From assembly GCF_003752595.1 (NCBI RefSeq), contig NZ_RKIJ01000009.1, positions 310,001 to 374,000 of the forward strand: 64,000 nucleotides of DNA. The letters run 5' to 3'. This document shows positions 58,833 through 64,000 of this stretch, piece after piece. Every line of letters begins with the position of its first letter. The first letter of the stretch is position 1. The translations under genes and the position numbers were made by a program. The notes under the pieces are model-generated. The model was not told where the DNA came from and ran no database searches. It saw only the letters and a list, made by a program, of their open reading frames with translations. Origin of the DNA: Cellulomonas sp. PhB143. Lineage in GTDB: Bacteria; Actinomycetota; Actinomycetes; Actinomycetales; Cellulomonadaceae.

Positions 58833-59717
58833 TCAGCCCTTGCGCGCCGCGAGCGCCGCCCCGTACAGGTCCCGCTTCGGGACGCCCGCGGCCTCCGCCA
58901 CGGCGGCGACCGCGTCCTTGAGCCGCTCCCCGGCGTCGGCCCGGGACAGCACCTCCGCGACGAGGTCGGCCTCCGACGCCGCCTCCCGCGCGGGCGCCCC
59001 GGCGACGACGACGCAGATCTCGCCCCGCAGCTGCGCCTCGGCCGCGCGCGCGGCCAGCTCCCCGAGCCCGCCGCGCAGCACCTCCTCGTACGTCTTGGTC
59101 AGCTCGCGGCAGACGGCGGCGCCCCGGCCGGGCCCGAACGCCTCGGCCATCGCCGCGAGCGTGTCCGCGATGCGGTGCGGCGCCTCGAAGAACACCATCG
59201 TGCGCGGCTCGCGGGCCAGCGCCCCGAGGGCCCGCGCCCGCTCCCCCGGCTTGCGGGGCGGGAACCCCTCGAAGCAGAACCGGTCCGTCGGCAGCCCCGA
59301 GAGCGCGAGCGCGGTGAGCACGGCGCTCGGGCCGGGCGCCGCGGTGACGGGCAGACCGCGCTCGACGGCGCGCGTGACGATCCGGTACCCCGGGTCCGAG
59401 ACGCTGGGCATCCCCGCGTCCGTCATGATCGCCACCGTCCCGCCGCCCTCGACGACGTCGAGCAGCTCGTCGGCCCGCGCCGACTCGTTGTGCTCGTGGT
59501 AGCTGACCACCCGCGCGCCGACGCTCACCCCGAGCCGCCCGGCGAGGCCGTGCAGCCGGCGCGTGTCCTCGGCAGCGATCACGTCCGCGGTCTCGATGAG
59601 GCCCCGCAGGCGCGGCGACGCGTCCTCGGTGTTGCCGATGGGGGTGCCCGCCAGCACCAGGGCACCGCGCCCGCCGGGCGCCGCGCTCCCGGCCCGGCCC
59701 GCGTCGTCGTCCGTCAT
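58833..59717 (-). CDS. rsmI: 16S rRNA (cytidine-1402-2'-O)-methyltransferase
   Basis: A 294-residue tetrapyrrole-methylase-fold enzyme that methylates C1402 of 16S rRNA. Family motifs are [55 protein letters not shown] and [18 protein letters not shown] 59717. It is divergent from pmt, an arrangement common in actinobacteria. Confidence 0.96.
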   Translation of the reverse strand: MTDDDAGRAGSAAPGGRGALVLAGTPIGNTEDASPRLRGLIETADVIAAEDTRRLHGLAGRLGVSVGARVVSYHEHNESARADELLDVVEGGGTVAIMTDAGMPSVSDPGYRIVTRAVERGLPVTAAPGPSAVLTALALSGLPTDRFCFEGFPPRKPGERARALGALAREPRTMVFFEAPHRIADTLAAMAEAFGPGRGAAVCRELTKTYEEVLRGGLGELAARAAEAQLRGEICVVVAGAPAREAASEADLVAEVLSRADAGERLKDAVAAVAEAAGVPKRDLYGAALAARKG

Positions 59718-59781
59718 GGGACCACTCTGGCACGGGCGGGCCGCCCGGCCGGCCGTCAGGGCGACCCCCTAGCATGACGGC

Positions 59782-61464
59782 GTGCAGACAGAGCCCTCCG
59801 CCGGCGCGGCAGACGCCCCAGACCGGGCAGACGCCGCGGAGCCGACCCCCCCGGCAGAGCCCGCGGAGCCCGCAGCACCCGCGGAGCCGCCCCTGAGCCA
59901 CCGCGACCGCCTGCTCCTCGCGCTGCTCGGCGCGCGTCGCCTGGCCCTGGGCTCGACCCCGAACGACCGCCTGTGGGGCTGGCTCGGCCCGCTCCTGGTC
60001 GGCCTGGTCGCCGGCGTGCTGCGCTTCTGGCACCTGGCCCACCCGCACCAGCTCGTTTTCGACGAGACGTACTACGTCAAGGACGCCTGGACGCTGTGGC
60101 ACCTCGGCTACGAAGGCAGCTGGCCCGACGACCCGAACCCCGCGTTCGAGTCGGGCGACGTCGACGGCTACTCGGACGCGCCGTCGTACGTCGTCCACCC
60201 GCAGGTGGGCAAGTGGATGATCGCGCTCGGCATGGCGATCACGGGCGCCGAGAGCTCGTTCGGCTGGCGCCTGACGGTCGCCGTGGTGGGGACGGTCGCC
60301 GTCGTGCTCCTCGCGCGCCTGGCGCGGCGCCTCTTCGCCTCGACCGCGATGGGCATCGTCGCGGGCGCGCTGCTCGCCGTCGACGGCGAGGCCATCGTGC
60401 ACTCCCGCACCGCGCTGCTCGACGGCATCCTCATGTTCTGGGTGCTGGTGGGCTTCTGGTGCCTGATCCGGGATCGGGACCAGGCCCGACGACGTCTGGC
60501 GGACCGGTGCGCCGCCGTCCTCGACGCGGGGGGCACGCTCGAGCGGTACGGGCCCCGGCTGGGCTGGCGCTGGTGGCGGTTCGCGGCGGCCGTGTCCCTG
60601 GGGCTGGCGTGCGGGGTCAAGTGGTCGGGCATCTACTACGTGGCGGCGTTCGCCGTCGTCTCCGTGCTGTGGGACGCGAGCGCCCGGCGCCGCGCGGGCA
60701 TCCGCCGCTGGTGGGAGGACGCGCTGCTCGTCGACGCGATCCCGGCCGCCCTGGTGATGGTCCCGACGGCGCTGCTCGCGTACGTCGCCTCGTGGTGGTC
60801 CTGGTTCGCGTCCTCCAACGGCTACATGCGCCAGTGGGCCGTGGAGCGCCCGGGCGCGGGCGTGACGTGGCTGCCGGAGACGCTGCGCTCGTTCTGGCAG
60901 TACCACGTGACGATGTGGAACTTCCACACGACCCTCGACTCCGCCCACCCGTACGCCGCGAACCCGTGGGGGTGGCCGCTGCAGCTGCGGCCCACCTCCT
61001 ACTACTTCGAGTCGCTCGACGACGGCACGGGCACCTGCGGCGCGGACCGCTGCGTCGAGGCCGTGACGTCGATCGGCAACCCCCTGCTGTGGTGGGCGGC
61101 GGCGCTGGCGGTCCTCGCGGCGGTGTGGTTCATGGTGGGCCGCCGGGACTGGCGCGCGACCGGCATCGTCGCGGGCGTCGTCGCCGGCTGGGTGCCGTGG
61201 CTGCTGACGCCCCACCGGACGATGTTCACCTTCTACTCGGTCGTCTTCCTGCCGTACATGATCCTGGCGCTCGTGCTCGCGATGACGGTCGCGCTCGAGC
61301 GCACGGAGGGCAGACCGGGTCCCCGCCGCGTCGTGCGGTGGTCGATCGGGGCCCTGCTCGTCGCGATCGTCGCGGTCAGCGCGTTCTTCTACCCGATCTG
61401 GGCGGGCTGGGACGTCAGCTACGCGTTCTGGCACGCCCACATGTGGCTGCAGAGCTGGATCTGA
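59782..61464 (+). CDS. pmt: dolichyl-phosphate-mannose-type protein mannosyltransferase
   Basis: A 560-residue polytopic membrane protein with about 10-11 helices. The acidic pair D94-E95 in LVFDETYYVKDAW is the PMT-family catalytic motif; a conserved extracytoplasmic loop contains NPWGWPLQLRPTSYYF. It transfers mannose from polyprenyl-phosphate mannose to Ser/Thr of exported proteins, so the LamG protein, Rpf-like proteins and lipoproteins here are possible targets. GTG 59782; the cytoplasmic N-terminus is Pro/Ala/Glu-rich. Confidence 0.94.
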   Translation: MQTEPSAGAADAPDRADAAEPTPPAEPAEPAAPAEPPLSHRDRLLLALLGARRLALGSTPNDRLWGWLGPLLVGLVAGVLRFWHLAHPHQLVFDETYYVKDAWTLWHLGYEGSWPDDPNPAFESGDVDGYSDAPSYVVHPQVGKWMIALGMAITGAESSFGWRLTVAVVGTVAVVLLARLARRLFASTAMGIVAGALLAVDGEAIVHSRTALLDGILMFWVLVGFWCLIRDRDQARRRLADRCAAVLDAGGTLERYGPRLGWRWWRFAAAVSLGLACGVKWSGIYYVAAFAVVSVLWDASARRRAGIRRWWEDALLVDAIPAALVMVPTALLAYVASWWSWFASSNGYMRQWAVERPGAGVTWLPETLRSFWQYHVTMWNFHTTLDSAHPYAANPWGWPLQLRPTSYYFESLDDGTGTCGADRCVEAVTSIGNPLLWWAAALAVLAAVWFMVGRRDWRATGIVAGVVAGWVPWLLTPHRTMFTFYSVVFLPYMILALVLAMTVALERTEGRPGPRRVVRWSIGALLVAIVAVSAFFYPIWAGWDVSYAFWHAHMWLQSWI

Positions 61465-61495
61465 GCGCCCCGCCGGCCGGGCGCGCTGCGCAGCG

Positions 61496-62983
61496 CTACC
61501 AGTCGACCTGCGGCGAGGCGTAGTACGGCACGCCGTCGCGCCGCCACCGTTCGCCCGCGCGGGCCACGCGGGCGCGGAACCCCTCCCAGTCGCGCCGGGC
61601 CGGGTCCGTCCAGGCGACCTCGGCCACGGCGAGCAGACGGGGCAGCAGCATCGTCAGGAGCTCGTCGAGCGTCTGGATCCGCTCCGTCCACACCGCGGCC
61701 TCGACGCCCACGACGGACTGCGGCGGCAGGCCCGCGACGACGTCCGCGGGGTCCCAGTCGTACGCGTCACGCAGCTCCACGAGCCCGGCCCACTCCTGGC
61801 CGAGCGGGAACCCGGCGACGGGCTTCATGTCGAGGTAGGCCCGGTCCGCGGGCGAGAGCAGGAAGCGCGTGCCGCGCTCGGCCGCCGCGACGAGCGCCGC
61901 GTGGTCGGTGGCGTTCGTGTCCCAGAACTGCACCAGCGTCCCCGGGCGGAGCGGGGCGTGCGCGGCCTCCTGCCAGGCGACCGGCGTCTTGCCGTGCTCC
62001 ACGACGAGGCGCTCCGCGAGCTCGACGAACCGCGCGTACTCCGGGGCCGCCATGCGGTGCACCTCGTCGCCGCCGACGTGCAGGTGCTCGCCGCGGGTCA
62101 TCGCCGCGAGGTCGCCGAGGACGTCGCGCAGGAACGGCTCCGTCGCCGGCAGGTCGATGCTCAGGCCGGAGAACCCGACCTCGATGCCGCGGTAGGCGTC
62201 GGTGGGCACGCCGTCGGGCCGGAGGTCGCCGTAGACGTGCGTGGCGGCGTTGGTGTGGCCGGGCAGGTCGACCTCGGGGACGACGACGACGCCCCGTGCG
62301 GCCGCGTAGTCCTGCAGCGTCTCGTACTGCGCGACGGTGAGGAACCCGCCGGGCCCGCCGCCCACCTGGGTCCCCGACCCGCGGGCCGTCAGCTCCGGGC
62401 GCGAGGGGATCTCGATGCGCCAGCCCTGGTCGTCCGTCAGGTGCAGGTGCAGCACGTTCAGGCGCAGGTCGGCCGCGAGGTCGACCACCCGCTCCAGGGC
62501 CGTGGGCCCGAAGAAGTTGCGGGCGACGTCGACCGAGAGCCCGCGCCACGCGTAGCGCGGGGCGTCGTGCACGACGACGGGTCCCGCCCCGGGAGCCCCG
62601 CCCTCGCCGCCGAGCTCCACGAGCCGGCACAGGGTCGTGATCGCGTGGTGCAGGCCGCGGGCGTCCGCGGCCCGGGCGACCGCGCGGCCGTCCGCCACCG
62701 TGAGGCTGTACCGCTCGAGGGACGCGGAGCCGGCGGGGCCGGCGTCGTCGTCGAGCAGGAGCGTGACCGTCCCAGGGTCCGGCTCCCCGGCGTCGTGGGT
62801 GCCGGGGTCGGCGACCGTCACCGGCGCCCCGGCCGCGCGACCGAGGCGCTCGGCGGCGACCTGCGCGAGCCGCGCCGGGACGCCCGGTCCGGGGACGACG
62901 ACGGTCGGCCGCGCCAGACCGGGGGCGCCCGCCGGCCCGGGTTCGACGACGGCGGGCAGGGGGATGATCGGGGCCACGCGCAC
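61496..62983 (-). CDS. beta-N-acetylhexosaminidase, glycoside hydrolase family 20
   Basis: A 495-residue GH20 enzyme without a recognisable signal peptide. The N-terminal GH20b-like domain precedes the catalytic TIM barrel: YAWRGLSVDVARNFFG, LHLHLTDDQGWRIEIPS, and the catalytic pair D306-E307 in HVGGDEVH. It removes terminal GlcNAc/GalNAc from glycans or chitobiose. GTG 62983 or GTG 62977 are equally possible starts. It is convergent with pmt. Confidence 0.92.
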   Translation of the reverse strand: MRVAPIIPLPAVVEPGPAGAPGLARPTVVVPGPGVPARLAQVAAERLGRAAGAPVTVADPGTHDAGEPDPGTVTLLLDDDAGPAGSASLERYSLTVADGRAVARAADARGLHHAITTLCRLVELGGEGGAPGAGPVVVHDAPRYAWRGLSVDVARNFFGPTALERVVDLAADLRLNVLHLHLTDDQGWRIEIPSRPELTARGSGTQVGGGPGGFLTVAQYETLQDYAAARGVVVVPEVDLPGHTNAATHVYGDLRPDGVPTDAYRGIEVGFSGLSIDLPATEPFLRDVLGDLAAMTRGEHLHVGGDEVHRMAAPEYARFVELAERLVVEHGKTPVAWQEAAHAPLRPGTLVQFWDTNATDHAALVAAAERGTRFLLSPADRAYLDMKPVAGFPLGQEWAGLVELRDAYDWDPADVVAGLPPQSVVGVEAAVWTERIQTLDELLTMLLPRLLAVAEVAWTDPARRDWEGFRARVARAGERWRRDGVPYYASPQVDW

Positions 62984-63103
62984 ACGGTCGCAGCATCGGG
63001 CCGGGCGGTCAACGACGGCTGGGGCCGGAGGCGCCCAGGTCGGCGAGCTGCGCGACGCTCAAAGCGCAGAGGCGACCGCGGGCATGCCAAGGACCGCGCG
63101 AGG

Positions 63104-63736
63104 TCAGACGGTGCCCGCGAGCTCCAAGCCCAGGCCGAAGAGCACGAAGAACATCGGCATCCAGAGCACGATCAGCAACCACCCGCGCGCAGCGAGGCGT
63201 AGCCGCTCGTGCCGTCCGGATCGCTGGAAGTCGTGGTCGTCCAACATCCGGAAGCCGTCGTCGAACCAGAGGTTGGAGCCTGACAGGATCGCCCATCCCC
63301 TCCGGGAACGAAGCAGCACGAGATGGGTGTCCGAGCCCCGACCTGGCAGCATCGCTCGCCACGTCGCCACGCCGGCCAGCTCGACGGTTCGTCGTCCGAG
63401 CACCGTGGGTACCGACAGCCGACCGCCCTCACGGACCGCCAGCGCCGACGAGCCGACTGGCAGGAGGATCACCGGCAGCACGAGGCACGTTGCGAACAAG
63501 AGCACCCCAGCAAGGCCCGGCAGCCACGCCGTGGTGAAGCCGGACTCGTCGAGCGGCGCCGTGCCCCACGCGTCCTGCGTCTTGTGGCTCCAGACCAGCA
63601 CGGCGATCGTGACGACCGGCAGCACTCGCCCGAGGACGAGCAGGGCGCGTGCCACGACGACGCGCGCGCTACCGCGGTCTTCCTGCGGCGCGTCGTCGTC
63701 CACCTCGTGAACGTGGCGGCCGTGTGCTTCTGCCAC
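63104..63736 (-). CDS. small membrane protein of unknown function
   Basis: A 210-residue protein with an acidic N-terminus (MAEAHGRHVHEVDDDAPQED), two or three hydrophobic segments (VLPVVTIAVLVW, a longer one around LLFATCLVLPVILLPVG) and a further one near the end (WLLIVLWMPMFFVLFGLGL). A central soluble beta-rich part (SDTHLVLLRSRRGWAILSGS) resembles a PH-like membrane domain only vaguely. I do not recognise the family. It is followed by an ImmA/IrrE-type gene on the same strand. Confidence 0.7.
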   Translation of the reverse strand: MAEAHGRHVHEVDDDAPQEDRGSARVVVARALLVLGRVLPVVTIAVLVWSHKTQDAWGTAPLDESGFTTAWLPGLAGVLLFATCLVLPVILLPVGSSALAVREGGRLSVPTVLGRRTVELAGVATWRAMLPGRGSDTHLVLLRSRRGWAILSGSNLWFDDGFRMLDDHDFQRSGRHERLRLAARGWLLIVLWMPMFFVLFGLGLELAGTV

Positions 63737-63751
63737 GGAATGACTTCTCGG

Positions 63752-64000
63752 TCAGACGAGCTGGAGGCGGCGCGGAAGAGCTCCACCGGACGGGAACAGC
63801 TCGTTCTCCTCGGCGGACGCGAACCCGGCGAGGCGTGCGATCTCGGCATCCGAGAGTCCGCGGGCTCTCAGAGACTCCGCGATATGGCGGGTCAGCCGCG
63901 GGATCTCCGGCGTCAGCTCGTCGCTCGCGGGTTCGTGCGTCCGCATGCCGCGCGAGCTCAGGACCTTGTAGAGCGAGGTCCTCTGCGTCGACGAGAGCAC
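63752..64000 (-). CDS. C-terminal part of an ImmA/IrrE-type (possibly XRE-containing) protein, cut by window edge
   Basis: Eighty-two residues remain, ending in FPSGGALPRRLQLV. The pattern LYKVLSSRGMRTHEP, then ARGLSDAEIARLAGFAS, is like the C-terminal end of actinobacterial XRE/ImmA-IrrE zinc-peptidase regulators. The metal-binding HExxH part lies outside the window, so the call is tentative. Confidence 0.5.
   Translation of the reverse strand: MLSSTQRTSLYKVLSSRGMRTHEPASDELTPEIPRLTRHIAESLRARGLSDAEIARLAGFASAEENELFPSGGALPRRLQLV

Overview
This window comes from a very GC-rich actinobacterium, most likely a Micrococcales member of the Cellulomonadaceae/Promicromonosporaceae type. The evidence is a strong G/C bias at third codon positions, a mycothiol-type DinB (DUF664) gene, Rpf-like cell-wall proteins with DUF348/G5 modules, an actinobacterial protein O-mannosyltransferase, and two conserved actinobacterial gene orders: glmU-prs-rplY-pth-mfd and metG-tatD-rpf-rsmA-ispE. 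The genus is inferred from these, not proven.

Layout. 1-4.7 kb: a frameshifted DUF664 gene, a low-molecular-weight protein tyrosine phosphatase, and mfd. 4.8-19.7 kb: an exopolysaccharide (EPS) island, visibly less GC-rich than its flanks. It holds a Wzz/BY-kinase, a gmd-glycosyltransferase-fcl operon for GDP-L-fucose, and a convergent, tightly coupled operon running from a 1455-residue LamG/FN3 secreted protein through a lipoprotein, a CDP-alcohol phosphotransferase, a glycosyltransferase, an acetyltransferase, a Wzx-like flippase and a Wzy-like polymerase. 19.8-22.7 kb: a gntR-PLP-enzyme cassette lying between a decayed copy of the pth 3' end and the intact pth. 22.7-30 kb: rplY, a GT2-GtrA glycosyltransferase, an unknown membrane protein, prs, glmU and tRNA-Gln. 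30-34.3 kb: TetR, an ABC-2 exporter and a formaldehyde dehydrogenase. 34.3-41.4 kb: tandem palindromes, a histidine-kinase remnant, a GDSL esterase, fdhD with an FdhF/YdeP-like molybdoenzyme, and a MarR-MFS pair with two operator boxes. 41.4-56.1 kb: ugd, an ABC-F protein, ispE, rsmA, three tandem Rpf-like cell-wall proteins, tatD, metG and a sugar dehydrogenase lipoprotein. 56.1 kb to the end: an unknown protein, an AlaC-like aminotransferase, a PncA-like hydrolase, rsmI, pmt, a GH20 hexosaminidase, a membrane protein and the end of an ImmA/IrrE-type gene.

The most unusual content is a set of long palindromic repeats. All share the outer bases CCGCCGA...TCGGCGG but differ inside. A 66-bp form occurs three times, once in frame inside the ABC-F gene. 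A 70-bp form occurs as a tandem triplet and as a single copy. A 21-bp-unit inverted array sits in frame inside tatD, with a shorter relative in the ABC-F linker. They look like an interspersed hairpin family that tolerates insertion into coding sequence. The EPS operon, whose first gene encodes a giant surface protein, and the EPS island's position inside the usually contiguous pth-mfd segment are the other points of interest.

Members of the EPS island likely work together: Gmd and Fcl make GDP-fucose, the glycosyltransferases and acetyltransferase build a repeat unit, Wzx and Wzy export and polymerise it, and the Wzz/BY-kinase (perhaps with the phosphatase at 466) controls chain length. No undecaprenyl-phosphate sugar-1-phosphate primer transferase is encoded in the window.
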